The notes below the pieces were generated by a model. That model ran no database searches. It saw only the letters and a list, made by a program, of their open reading frames with translations, and was not told where the DNA came from. Made by a program: the position numbers and the translations under genes. Below are positions 40,723-49,960 of a stretch of DNA of 64,000 bases, in pieces. This DNA comes from an uncultured Pseudomonadales bacterium (GTDB lineage: Bacteria > Pseudomonadota > Gammaproteobacteria > Pseudomonadales > Azotimanducaceae): contig OY282447.1 of the NCBI GenBank assembly GCA_958296165.1, positions 3,633,154 through 3,697,153 on the forward strand, written 5' to 3'. Each line of letters starts with the position of its first letter. Within the stretch, counting starts at the first letter, position 1.

Positions 40723-42225
40723 CTACGGTCGGCTTTCTCTCTCTAAGGCGCGGTAGCCGAGCGCTTCCGCCACATGCGCCGTGCCGATGGCGTCGGCTTG
40801 GCTCAAGTCCGCGATCGTGCGGGCCACCTTGCGCAGCCGGTGAACGGCGCGCGCCGACAGCGCAAAGCGCCTGGCGGCGCGGCGCAACAGCGTGGCTGCG
40901 TCCGGCGCCATGACGCAATGGCGGTCTATCTCGGCGGCGCTGAGGCTAGCGTTGGCCTTGCCGGCGCGCTGCACTTGCTCGCGCCGGGCGGCGCCGACGG
41001 CGCTGCGCAGCGTGGCGTCTTGGTCGGCGGCGGCAGGCGCGCCCCACAAGTCTTCGTCCGGCACCGGGCCGACCTCGACGCGGATGTCGATGCGATCGAG
41101 CAGCGGTGCCGAGATGCGGCTGCGGTATTGGCGCACCTGATGCGGGGCGCAGCGGCAGCGGGCTTCGTCGCAGATGTAGCCGGCCGGGCACGGATTCATC
41201 GCCGCCACGAGCTGGAAGCGGGCCGGATAGCGCACCGTCTGTTGAACGCGAGCTACCGCGACTGCGTGTTCTTCAAGCGGCTCGCGCAGCGCTTCGAGCA
41301 CGTGGCGTTGAAACTCCGGCAGTTCGTCTAGGAACAGGACGCCGCAGTGGGCCAAGCTGACTTCGCCGGGCGCCACCGGATTGCCGCCGCCGACGATGGC
41401 CGCGGTAGAGGCCGTGTGGTGCGGATCGCAGAACGGCCGCGTGCCGAAAGGCGGCGCCGGGCGCGCGGATACCGAGTAGACGTTGGCGACTTCGATGGCG
41501 TCGGCGGTGGCGAGCGGCGGCAACAGGCCGGCTAGGCGGCGGGCCAGCATGGTCTTGCCGGTTCCGGGCGGGCCGCTCATCAGCATGTGGTGGCCGCCGG
41601 CCGCCGCCACCACGAGAGCGCGCTTGGCGTGAGCCTGGCCGCGCACGTCGTTCAGCGAGGCGATGTTGCGCGGTGCGGGTGGTGAGCGCGTCGGCAAGGG
41701 CGTGGGTTCGGGCAGGTTCTCCGTGCCCAGCAGACGCACTACGTCGAGCAGCGTGGCCACCGGGTGAACGCCTAGATCGTCGAGCCATGCCAACTCGCCG
41801 CTCTGAGCCGCCGGAGCGACTAGCCGCGCATCGCCGCCGGCTAGCGTTGCCGCGGCGCAAAACGCACCGCGCACCGAACGGACGTCGCCATACAGCGACA
41901 GCTCGCCCAAGAACTCCAAGTGGTCGAGGTGGCGACCATCGACTTGCTCGCTGGCGGTGAGAATGGCGACGGCAATGGCTAGGTCGTAGCGCCCGCCGTG
42001 CTTGGCGAGGTCGGCTGGCGCCAGATTCACTACCACGCGCCCTTGCGGATATTTGAAGCCGCAGTTCTTGATGGCGCTGCGCACCCGGTCGCGGGCCTCG
42101 CGCACGGCCTTCTGCGCCATCCCCACCAAGGTGAAGGAAGGCGTGCCCGGTTGCAGGTGGGCTTCCACCAGCACGCTCGGCGCGTCGATGCCGAGTTGGG
42201 CGCGGGTGCGGACGGGAGGCGACAT
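40723..42225 (-). CDS. comM: YifB/ComM-family Mg-chelatase-like AAA ATPase
   Basis: A 500-aa YifB family protein. The N-terminal LonC-like domain has APSVLVEAHLQPGTPSFTLV and YPQGRVVVNLAPADLAKHGG. The AAA core carries Walker A GPPGTGKT around residue 220, Walker B LFLDELPEFQRHVLEALREP and FQLVAAMNPCPAGYICDE with the Cys-rich zinc-like segment. Arg finger: RISAPLLDRIDIRVEVGPVP. The ComM member drives branch migration during natural transformation. Gene order with glnK and amtB on the far side of a divergent promoter is conserved in gammaproteobacteria such as Pseudomonas. Start ATG 42225. Confidence 0.93.
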   Translation of the reverse strand: MSPPVRTRAQLGIDAPSVLVEAHLQPGTPSFTLVGMAQKAVREARDRVRSAIKNCGFKYPQGRVVVNLAPADLAKHGGRYDLAIAVAILTASEQVDGRHLDHLEFLGELSLYGDVRSVRGAFCAAATLAGGDARLVAPAAQSGELAWLDDLGVHPVATLLDVVRLLGTENLPEPTPLPTRSPPAPRNIASLNDVRGQAHAKRALVVAAAGGHHMLMSGPPGTGKTMLARRLAGLLPPLATADAIEVANVYSVSARPAPPFGTRPFCDPHHTASTAAIVGGGNPVAPGEVSLAHCGVLFLDELPEFQRHVLEALREPLEEHAVAVARVQQTVRYPARFQLVAAMNPCPAGYICDEARCRCAPHQVRQYRSRISAPLLDRIDIRVEVGPVPDEDLWGAPAAADQDATLRSAVGAARREQVQRAGKANASLSAAEIDRHCVMAPDAATLLRRAARRFALSARAVHRLRKVARTIADLSQADAIGTAHVAEALGYRALERESRP

Positions 42226-42299
42226 GCAGCGAGTCTAGGCAAGCGCAAGATGTTCGCGTAGGCGACATCGGCGCGTTCGTTTGTGGGAAATCGCCCTTA
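42226..42299. other. yifB-side part of the divergent region
   Basis: No gene or recognised site between the yifB start and the first NtrC-like dyad; presumably holds the yifB promoter. Confidence 0.4.
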
Positions 42300-42316
42300 G
42301 TGCAACCAGATTGCAC
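42300..42316 (+). promoter_or_regulatory. NtrC-like dyad 1 (GTGCAA-N5-TTGCAC)
   Basis: GTGCAACCAGATTGCAC is a perfect 6-5-6 inverted repeat with the same geometry as NtrC sites (TGCACC-N5-GGTGCA). It lies about 225 bases before the sigma-54-like promoter, a normal enhancer distance. Confidence 0.5.
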
Positions 42317-42328
42317 CAATCCGGTTCC
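42312..42328 (+). promoter_or_regulatory. NtrC-like dyad 2 (TGCACC-N5-GGTTCC)
   Basis: TGCACCAATCCGGTTCC matches 10 of 12 positions of the NtrC consensus. It overlaps dyad 1 by five bases. Confidence 0.5.
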
Positions 42329-42387
42329 CTGCCACACATTCCGCACCGTATTGGGGCATAGTAGGCGGTAAGTGGCCCAGATCCACG

Positions 42388-42534
42388 CTCGCGCCAGGCT
42401 TGGCACGGCTCGCGCCAGGCTTGGCACGGCTCGCGCCAGGCTTGGCACGGCTCGCGCCAGGCTTGGCACGGCTCGCGCCAGGCTTGGCACGGCTCGCGCC
42501 AGGCTTGGCACGGCTCGCGCCAGGCTTGGCACGG
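42388..42534 (+). repeat. Seven perfect tandem copies of a 21-bp sigma-54-like unit
   Basis: The unit begins ctcgcgccaggcttggcacg and is repeated exactly seven times (starts at 42388, 42409, 42430, 42451, 42472, 42493 and 42514). Each copy carries TTGGCACG, the sigma-54 -24 element, and with the next copy forms TTGGCACGGCTCGCGC, which keeps the GG and GC dinucleotides of the -24/-12 pair at the correct spacing. It also contains the dyad GCCAGGCTTGGC. Period 21 bp is about two helical turns, so all copies face the same side of DNA. Confidence 0.95.
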
Positions 42535-42542
42535 TATGTGCT
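42526..42542 (+). promoter_or_regulatory. Sigma-54 promoter for torF-glnK-amtB
   Basis: TTGGCACGGTATGTGC matches the consensus TTGGCACG-N4-TTGC in all but one position. It is formed where the last 21-bp repeat meets unique sequence. Expected transcription start is near 42552, giving a leader of about 78 bases before torF. Confidence 0.7.
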
Positions 42543-42629
42543 TGAGATGGGCCACGGTGTGCGACATGACGAGCTCGCAACGCAACTCGCCATGCCGCGA
42601 ACTACGCTTCCGAACAAGGGGATACGTCA

Positions 42630-43824
<1,195 letters not shown>

Positions 43825-43846
43825 CCCCTCTCCAAGGAGAAGAATC

Positions 43847-45112
43847 GTGGAAGATCTCAATCACATCCTCATCCAAACCAACTACGCGCTGGACACCTTC
43901 TACTTCCTGTTGATGGGCGTCCTGGTGATGTTCATGGCGTGCGGCTTCTCGATGCTCGAGGCCGGAATGGTCCGGGCTAAGAACACGTCCGAAATCCTCA
44001 CCAAGAACGTCGCGCTGTATTCCATCGCCTGCATCATGTATCTGCTGATCGGCTACAACATCATGTACATCGACACGGGCAGCGTGCTGCCGAGCTTGGG
44101 CTGGCTAATCGGCGCGGAGAACACCACCGAGCAGATCGTCTCCGGCACCGCCGGCGGCGTCGCCACCGACCACTCGGAACGCTCGGACTACTTCTTCCAA
44201 GTGGTGTTCGTGGCGACGGCGATGTCCATCGTCTCGGGCGCGGTGGCGGAACGCATGAAGCTGTGGGCATTCCTGATCTTCGCCGTGGTCATGACCGGCG
44301 TGATCTATCCCGTACAGGGCATGTGGAAGTGGGGCGGCGGTTGGCTGGACGAGTTCGGCTACCAGGACTTCGCCGGTTCCGGCATCGTCCACCTATGCGG
44401 CGCGGCAGCGGCTTTGGCCGGCGTGATCTTGCTTGGCCCCCGCGCCGGCAAGTACCGCCCAGATGGGCAAGTCAACGCCATCCCAGGCTGCAACATGCCG
44501 TTGGCGACGCTCGGCATGTTCATCCTCTGGTTCGGTTGGTTCGGCTTCAACGGCGGCTCGGAGCTGAAGCTCTCCAACGTCGACGAGGCAAACGCCGTAG
44601 CGCAGGTTTTCGTGAACACCAACATCGCGGCCTGTGGCGGTTTGGTAGCCGCGCTGTTGCTTGCCCGCGCCTGGTTCGGCAAGGCCGACTTGACGATGGC
44701 GTTGAACGGCGCATTGGCGGGCCTCGTGGCCATCACCGCCGAACCGCTCGCGAATACGGCACTCGCGTCCATGCTCATTGGCGCGGTGGGCGGCCTGATC
44801 GTGGTTGGATCGATCGTGCTCTTGGACAAGCTCAAGATAGACGATCCGGTGGGGGCCATCAGCGTTCACGGCACGGCCGGCATCTGGGGCATCATCGCGG
44901 TGGTCTTCAGCAGCAACGAGGACGCTACGATCGGCGGGCAGCTGGTGGGCATGTTGGCGATCTTCGCTTGGGTGTTCGGAGCGTCGTTGATCGTCTGGCT
45001 GATCCTCAAGTTCACCATGGGCATTCGCGTCTCCGAAGAGGACGAAATGGCCGGCGTGGACGTCTCCGAAACGGGCATCGAAGCCTACCCGGACTTCCAG
45101 CACGCGGCCTGA
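43847..45112 (+). CDS. amtB: Ammonium transporter AmtB
   Basis: A 421-aa Amt/Mep/Rh transporter with 11 membrane helices. Pore features include the twin histidines, first in SGIVHLCGAAAALAGVILLG and second in AISVHGTAGIWGIIAVVF, and the conserved LWFGWFGFNGGSELKLSN. The C-terminal tail (RVSEEDEMAGVDVSETGIEA) is the GlnK-interacting region. The protein lacks a cleavable signal. Start is a GTG at 43847 after AAGGAG. It is closed by a strong terminator. Known role: ammonium uptake under nitrogen limitation. Confidence 0.96.
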   Translation: MEDLNHILIQTNYALDTFYFLLMGVLVMFMACGFSMLEAGMVRAKNTSEILTKNVALYSIACIMYLLIGYNIMYIDTGSVLPSLGWLIGAENTTEQIVSGTAGGVATDHSERSDYFFQVVFVATAMSIVSGAVAERMKLWAFLIFAVVMTGVIYPVQGMWKWGGGWLDEFGYQDFAGSGIVHLCGAAAALAGVILLGPRAGKYRPDGQVNAIPGCNMPLATLGMFILWFGWFGFNGGSELKLSNVDEANAVAQVFVNTNIAACGGLVAALLLARAWFGKADLTMALNGALAGLVAITAEPLANTALASMLIGAVGGLIVVGSIVLLDKLKIDDPVGAISVHGTAGIWGIIAVVFSSNEDATIGGQLVGMLAIFAWVFGASLIVWLILKFTMGIRVSEEDEMAGVDVSETGIEAYPDFQHAA

Positions 45113-45146
45113 TCCGTCACTCCAAGCAAGAAGCAAGCAAGAGGAA

Positions 45147-45172
45147 GGGGCGCCAATCGGCGCCCCTTTTTT
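45147..45172 (+). terminator. Intrinsic terminator after amtB
   Basis: GGGGCGCC-aatc-GGCGCCCC followed by six T residues: an 8-bp perfect GC stem with a tetraloop. It ends the torF-glnK-amtB transcript. Confidence 0.92.
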
Positions 45173-45275
45173 GTTGGCAACTGCCTACGGCTTGTTTGTG
45201 TACATCGAAACCGCCACACTGTGCCCTGATCGTCGCGTCGGCCGACGCACGCCAGGCATTGAAGAAGGAATAGCG

Positions 45276-46145
45276 ATGAGCGAAGCAGCCACAGCCGCCC
45301 GACCGACGAAACGTATCTTCGAAACTCGTCAGCCGTTCGACCTATCCGACGAGCTCCGCGACCGCGTACACGCCAACGACGTAGCGGACACGGTCGCCCA
45401 GCTCGAAGAGGACGGCTATGGCTATGTGCGCAACGCGAGTACGCCGGAGTTCAACGCCCGGCTGCGCGAGACCATCCTGCGCGTCTGCTTCGAGAACGCA
45501 CCGGACGGCAAGCGGGACGGTGCTGGCGGCGCCACCATGCTGCTGCACAAGGACCCGATCTTTGCGGAGGTGATCCTCAACCCAAAGCTGATGACGGTGG
45601 CCGAAGTGATGTGCGGCAAGGGCGCGATGATCTCGCAGATCGCCGCCAGCGTCCGTCCCAAAGGTTCGCCGGCCATTGGCCTCCATGCGGATCAGAACTG
45701 GACTCCTGCGCCGTTTCCCGTTCACAACCAGCTCGTCACCTTCTGCTGGGCGTGCGACCCCTTCGACGAGGCCAACGGCGCCACCAAGGTGGTGCCGAAG
45801 TCGCACTTGAAACGCCGCCATCCCACTGAACAGGAAACCCGCGAAGAACCGGGTGCCGTCGCCACCGAGACGGCGCCGGGCAGCTGTGTGGTGTGGGATG
45901 GCGCCACTTGGCATTCCAACTATCCGCGCACCACCGAGGGCCAGCGCGTGGTGCTGCACGTCACTTACAGCCGCTTGGCGTTGCGCCCTGTGGAGTGCTA
46001 CGACTTTCTCGACGACGAGTGGCTGCAAGGCAAGCCCTTCGAGCTGCGCGTGCTGTTGGGCCGCGAGGATTTCCTCAACACCCGCGAAGGCGCCTTCTAT
46101 CACGGCGCGAAAATTCAAAAGACGATGGATTGGGCGAAATGTTAG
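45276..46145 (+). CDS. Phytanoyl-CoA-dioxygenase-like protein (3)
   Basis: A 289-aa PhyH-superfamily oxygenase. Iron ligands are H137 and D139 in [20 protein letters not shown] and H213 in [20 protein letters not shown], with the 2-oxoglutarate Arg in GQRVVL. A further family element is [23 protein letters not shown] 45276 after GAAGGAA. The start of the following hydrolase gene overlaps its stop (ATGTTAG), so the two are coupled. Three PhyH-like genes in one window is high; they are diverged in sequence and context and are not a tandem duplication. Confidence 0.87.
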   Translation: MSEAATAARPTKRIFETRQPFDLSDELRDRVHANDVADTVAQLEEDGYGYVRNASTPEFNARLRETILRVCFENAPDGKRDGAGGATMLLHKDPIFAEVILNPKLMTVAEVMCGKGAMISQIAASVRPKGSPAIGLHADQNWTPAPFPVHNQLVTFCWACDPFDEANGATKVVPKSHLKRRHPTEQETREEPGAVATETAPGSCVVWDGATWHSNYPRTTEGQRVVLHVTYSRLALRPVECYDFLDDEWLQGKPFELRVLLGREDFLNTREGAFYHGAKIQKTMDWAKC

Positions 46146-46174
46146 GGGGAATGTCAGAGGGAATGTTAGAGAAG
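46139..46174 (+). repeat. 12-bp near-repeat giving three in-frame start codons
   Basis: Three degenerate copies of gaatgttagagg place ATG codons at 46139, 46151 and 46163 in one frame, each next to a purine-rich GGGGGA or AGAGGGA. The first overlaps the stop of the PhyH gene. Confidence 0.65.
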
Positions 46175-47143
46175 GCAGGACGGTTGACTCACTCGTTGCG
46201 CATCGCACGGTTCGCAGCCGTCGCTGTTGCCGCAGTTGCGTTCACCACGACGGCTTGGGGCCAAGACCAGAGGAAAGACGACATGTTCGATCGCGTGGAA
46301 CACCGTTACGCCAACAACGGCGACGTGCGCTTGCACTACGCCGTCGCCGGCGCGGAAGAGGCCCCGTTGGTGGTCTTCCTGCACGGCTTCCCGGATTTCT
46401 GGTATTCGTGGCGTGAACAGATGGCCGCGCTGGAAAGCCGTTTCCGCGTCGCCGCACTGGACTTGCGCGGCTACAACCTAAGCGCCAAGCCTGCCGGCGT
46501 TGCCAACTACGCCATGCCGCATCTGGTTGCGGACGTAGCAGCCGTGATCGCCGCCGAAAATGCCGAACAAGCCATCGTGGTCGGCCACGACTGGGGCGGC
46601 GCCATCGCTTGGAACGTCGCCATGACGCGCCCGGAGATCGTGCGCTTGCTCGTTATCCTGAATCTGCCCCATCCACGCGGATTGATGCGCGAACTCGCCA
46701 ACAACCCGGATCAGCAGCGCAACAGCCAGTACGCCTTCAACTTTCAGCAGCCGGACGCCCACAAGGCACTGAACGCCGAAGGGCTGACCTTCTGGGTGCG
46801 CGACGAAGACGCCCGCAAGCACTACGTGCAAGCCTTCGAGAACTCTGACTTCGAGGCAATGCTGAACTACTACAAGGCCAACTATCCGCGGCTGGACCCC
46901 GCACCGGACGCCGAACCGGCCGCGCTTGCCCCGCCGGAGTTGCCCAACGTGAAGTGCCCTGTGCTGATGTTCCACGGCCTAGAAGACACAGCCCTGTTGC
47001 CGGGCGCCCTGGCCGGCACTTGGAACTGGATCGACGCCGATCTCACGCTGGTGACCATTCCCGGCGCCAACCACTTCGTGCAGCAAGACGCCGCCGATTT
47101 GGTGTCCTCCACGATGCGCGATTGGCTGCTGGCGCGCCTCTAG
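46163..47143 (+). CDS. Secreted alpha/beta hydrolase, epoxide-hydrolase-like
   Basis: A 326-aa protein with a signal peptide (basic LTHSLRIAR, then [17 protein letters not shown], cleavage near GQD). The mature enzyme has the oxyanion loop [16 protein letters not shown], the nucleophile elbow [20 protein letters not shown] with Asp as nucleophile, and the acid/His part [15 protein letters not shown] and [15 protein letters not shown]. An Asp nucleophile and the HGFP motif fit epoxide hydrolases or dehalogenases. Of the three possible in-frame starts I take 46163, the one just before the signal peptide; 46139 couples best to the upstream gene. Periplasmic location is inferred. Confidence 0.88.
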   Translation: MLEKAGRLTHSLRIARFAAVAVAAVAFTTTAWGQDQRKDDMFDRVEHRYANNGDVRLHYAVAGAEEAPLVVFLHGFPDFWYSWREQMAALESRFRVAALDLRGYNLSAKPAGVANYAMPHLVADVAAVIAAENAEQAIVVGHDWGGAIAWNVAMTRPEIVRLLVILNLPHPRGLMRELANNPDQQRNSQYAFNFQQPDAHKALNAEGLTFWVRDEDARKHYVQAFENSDFEAMLNYYKANYPRLDPAPDAEPAALAPPELPNVKCPVLMFHGLEDTALLPGALAGTWNWIDADLTLVTIPGANHFVQQDAADLVSSTMRDWLLARL

Positions 47144-47177
47144 CGCCTAGCCGCCGCCGTGGCCATGCGATGCGTGG

Positions 47178-48785
47178 TCACGGATCGATCAATACGCCGG
47201 GGTTGAGGATGCCGTTGGGGTCCACGCTGCGCTTGGCCGCGCGCCAGAGATCGGCAAACAATGCCGGGCGCTGCGCCTCCCAGCCCGAGCGATGCATCCG
47301 CCCAACGGCATGGTGATGCGTCACCGTGCCGCCTCCAGCAACCACGGCGTCGACGGCGGCGTCCTTGACGATGCGCCAACGCTCCGCCTCCGCGCCACGC
47401 GGCACCACGCCGCTGAAACTGTAGTAGGGCGCCGGCCCGTCTGGATAAACGTGCGTGAACCGACACGACAGTCGTGCGCTCGGCCCGAAGGCGCGTCGCG
47501 TCGCCGCGCCCACACGCTCCCGCACTTCAGCGTCGAAATCCGGCCATCGATCCCAAGTCACCGCCGTCTCGAAAGTATCCGAGAGCAGGCCCAAGCCGGC
47601 GGTGAGGCCGGCGTTGACGCCGATGAAGGCGTTGCGCCATGCGCCAACGGCACCACCGCGCCCGGTCGGTTTCCCGCTGCCGTCTTCGATCAGAACGTCC
47701 GCATCGTCGACTAGGCCGCCGTGCGTGCGGGCGATGGCCACTGCGGCTTGGATGTTGCCGCCTTGCGGCACCTCGCTGGACTCGAAGCCGATGATGAGCA
47801 GCGCCTGCTTGCCGTCGAGGCCGGCCGAAAACTCGGCCTCGGCAGGATCGAGAATGCGCAAATTGGCTGGCCACAGCTTTGCTTGCGCGATGTCTCGCAC
47901 CGCTTCGCAACCGCTCCGCCAGGAAGGGAACGACACGCCGGCGGTAGCCCGGTAGACGGGACGTTTCTGCAAGCGCAGCCAACATTCGCTGACGATGCCC
48001 AGAGTGCCTTCCGAACCTAGCACTAGGCGATCCGGGCTCGGTCCTGCGCCACTGCCCGGCAAGCGGCGCGACTCGAACCAGCCCTTGGGCGTGAGCATGC
48101 GCGTGGACTCCACGAAATCGTCGATGTGCGTGTGGTTGGTGGCGTAATGGCCGCCGGAGCGCGTAGCCACCCAGCCGCCCACCGTAGACCACGGAAAACT
48201 CTGCGGGAAGTGGCGCAGTGTTAGCCCCAACGGCTTCAGCGCCGCCTCCAAGTCCGGCCCCAGCATTCCGGCTTGCACCCTCGCCGCACGGGAGACGTCG
48301 TCTACTTCAAGGACGCTGTTCAAGTTGTCGAGATCGATAGTGACGGCGCTCGCCGCGTCTTCCGGAACGTTGACGCCCCACACCACCGACGTGCCGCCGC
48401 CATAGGGAATGGCGACGTGGCCTTGCCGGTCGCACCACGCCAGCACGGCTTCCAGCTCGTCTTCATTGCGCGGATGCGCCACCGCATCTGGCGCATGATC
48501 GAACTGGCCACGCAACGCCTTGAGCAGTTCTAAGCCGTGGCCCCCATAGGTGTGCGTAATGCGTTCCTCATTGGCGATGGACACGCAAGGCTTGAGCGGT
48601 GCCGGCACGTCGAGGCGCGGCGGCGGCAGGGTGATCGAGTCGATCGCCGGCACCGGCGGTGGTGTCACCAACTCGCCCAGACGCCCGGAGATCTGCTTCG
48701 CCGCCGCCCGCCGTTCGCTTTCGCTTGGCTGGTCGGAAACGTAGCCCCAAGTCCAGAAACTGCGTCGTTCCGCCCTCGCCACCAT
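47178..48785 (-). CDS. Alkyldihydroxyacetonephosphate-synthase-like FAD-linked oxidase
   Basis: A 535-aa FAD-binding (PCMH-type) protein. The flavin-binding region is VAIPYGGGTSVVWGVNVPE, DLEAALKPLGLTLRHFPQSF and PWSTVGGWVATRSGGHYATN, typical of alkyl-DHAP synthase. The catalytic-domain end contains GGTVTHHHAVGRMHRSGWEA, the HHH motif of that family. DPNGILNPGVLID closes it. In eukaryotes the enzyme starts ether-lipid synthesis; bacterial relatives may act on other substrates. Its first eight codons and upstream sequence are closely repeated at the start of the methyltransferase gene 2.9 kb away. Confidence 0.9.
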   Translation of the reverse strand: MVARAERRSFWTWGYVSDQPSESERRAAAKQISGRLGELVTPPPVPAIDSITLPPPRLDVPAPLKPCVSIANEERITHTYGGHGLELLKALRGQFDHAPDAVAHPRNEDELEAVLAWCDRQGHVAIPYGGGTSVVWGVNVPEDAASAVTIDLDNLNSVLEVDDVSRAARVQAGMLGPDLEAALKPLGLTLRHFPQSFPWSTVGGWVATRSGGHYATNHTHIDDFVESTRMLTPKGWFESRRLPGSGAGPSPDRLVLGSEGTLGIVSECWLRLQKRPVYRATAGVSFPSWRSGCEAVRDIAQAKLWPANLRILDPAEAEFSAGLDGKQALLIIGFESSEVPQGGNIQAAVAIARTHGGLVDDADVLIEDGSGKPTGRGGAVGAWRNAFIGVNAGLTAGLGLLSDTFETAVTWDRWPDFDAEVRERVGAATRRAFGPSARLSCRFTHVYPDGPAPYYSFSGVVPRGAEAERWRIVKDAAVDAVVAGGGTVTHHHAVGRMHRSGWEAQRPALFADLWRAAKRSVDPNGILNPGVLIDP

Positions 48786-48806
48786 CGTGCTGGTTCTCTT
48801 TGGTTC

Positions 48807-48824
48807 GATGGCGCGAGTCTACCG
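48807..48824 (-). repeat. Direct repeat A flanking the R-M cassette
   Basis: GATGGCGCGAGTCTACCG, identical to 51714-51731. Looser similarity extends to both sides, including the start codon and first codons of the adjacent flavoprotein gene. Confidence 0.85.
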
Positions 48825-48901
48825 AACTGACGTGGCGGAGCGCGTCGGGGATGGGAGTTGGCGCTACACTGGTACCGCAAACAACGTAGTAGGTACGCCT
48901 T

Positions 48902-49960
48902 GTGCCCCGTCCGCTGGGTGATGTAGACCCCCTCGTCGACGCGATCGAGCGGAGCGGGCTAACGATCTACGACCCCATCCCACGCCAGAGCGGTGCGTTG
49001 TGGATTCCCACGTCCGAGCTGGAACGACTGCTCAACTCCTCGATGAAGGGCATTGCGCTTGCGGACATGCCGTTGCGAACACGCTCGAAAGTGGTGAAGG
49101 AGCATGTCTGTCGAGCGTTGGGCTACAGCGTGCCGCGCACTTTCCGAAGGACGCAGCCACGTTTCCCCGGTCAACACTTCGATGTGTATGTGCAGAAGTC
49201 AGACAATCTTCAAATCTGGAACGAGGAGCTTGAGGCCGCACGTCGCTATGTGATTGTCCGTGTAGGCACGAACGACACGATTACGCAGGTGAGGGTAGTA
49301 ACCGGCGAAGATTTGGCGAGGCTCGACACTACCGGAACCGCCACTCGGAAGTACCAGGCCCGTATGGTTCCGACGCACGCACGGGCCGAGTTGGTCGTTG
49401 AAGCAGACACCGCTCGACTCGCCGCATTCGTCGGCGACGACGTCGATCTGTCCAGTGCGCGGCCGACCGCCGGCCCCCGGCCTGGCGGCTTGTTGTCGAT
49501 CAAGACCGTATTCGACAAGTTACACACCTTGATCGGCGAGCGCTTTCCTGATCCAGGGCGCAGCCAAGAGAGGAATCGAGGCGCAATACTCCACCGGCTT
49601 GTCTGCGAGCGTTTGGGCTATCCAAGTTACCGCGATGACGGGCGCTTTCCCGACATACGCCACCAGTTGCTCGAAGTGAAGCTCCAAACCTCCACGACCA
49701 TCGGCGTTGGCTTGGTTGACCCGCACAGCAACGATCCTCTAGATATAGACCTCGCGCCGATGGATGGTGCGCCGATCCGCCACTGCGACGTACGTTACGC
49801 AGTGTTCGGCGCGACGACGGACCCTGGAGAAATCACGCTGACGCGCCTGTTCGTTACGACCGGCGAGATGTTCTTTGTCCGCTTTGCTCAATTCGGGGGA
49901 CGCGTGTTGAACAGAAAGATCCAGATGCGCCTGCCACCTACGTTCTACGACGATCCGTAG
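48902..49960 (+). CDS. Putative type II restriction endonuclease
   Basis: A 352-aa protein that is probably the endonuclease of an R-M pair. A nuclease core is visible near residues 249-265: GRFPDIRHQLLEVKLQTSTT, with D251, E258 and K260 in a PD...ExK arrangement. An N-terminal segment RFPGQHFDVYVQKSDNLQIW is typical of restriction-associated proteins. Start is a GTG at 48902. Its stop and that of the adenine methyltransferase gene face each other and overlap by 16 bases, the tail-to-tail order common in R-M loci. The recognition sequence cannot be read from the protein. Confidence 0.8.
   Translation: MPRPLGDVDPLVDAIERSGLTIYDPIPRQSGALWIPTSELERLLNSSMKGIALADMPLRTRSKVVKEHVCRALGYSVPRTFRRTQPRFPGQHFDVYVQKSDNLQIWNEELEAARRYVIVRVGTNDTITQVRVVTGEDLARLDTTGTATRKYQARMVPTHARAELVVEADTARLAAFVGDDVDLSSARPTAGPRPGGLLSIKTVFDKLHTLIGERFPDPGRSQERNRGAILHRLVCERLGYPSYRDDGRFPDIRHQLLEVKLQTSTTIGVGLVDPHSNDPLDIDLAPMDGAPIRHCDVRYAVFGATTDPGEITLTRLFVTTGEMFFVRFAQFGGRVLNRKIQMRLPPTFYDDP

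Noticed and set aside
42388-42534. CRISPR array
   Set aside because: Units are contiguous with no spacers and are 21 bp; they contain sigma-54-like elements and no cas gene is near.
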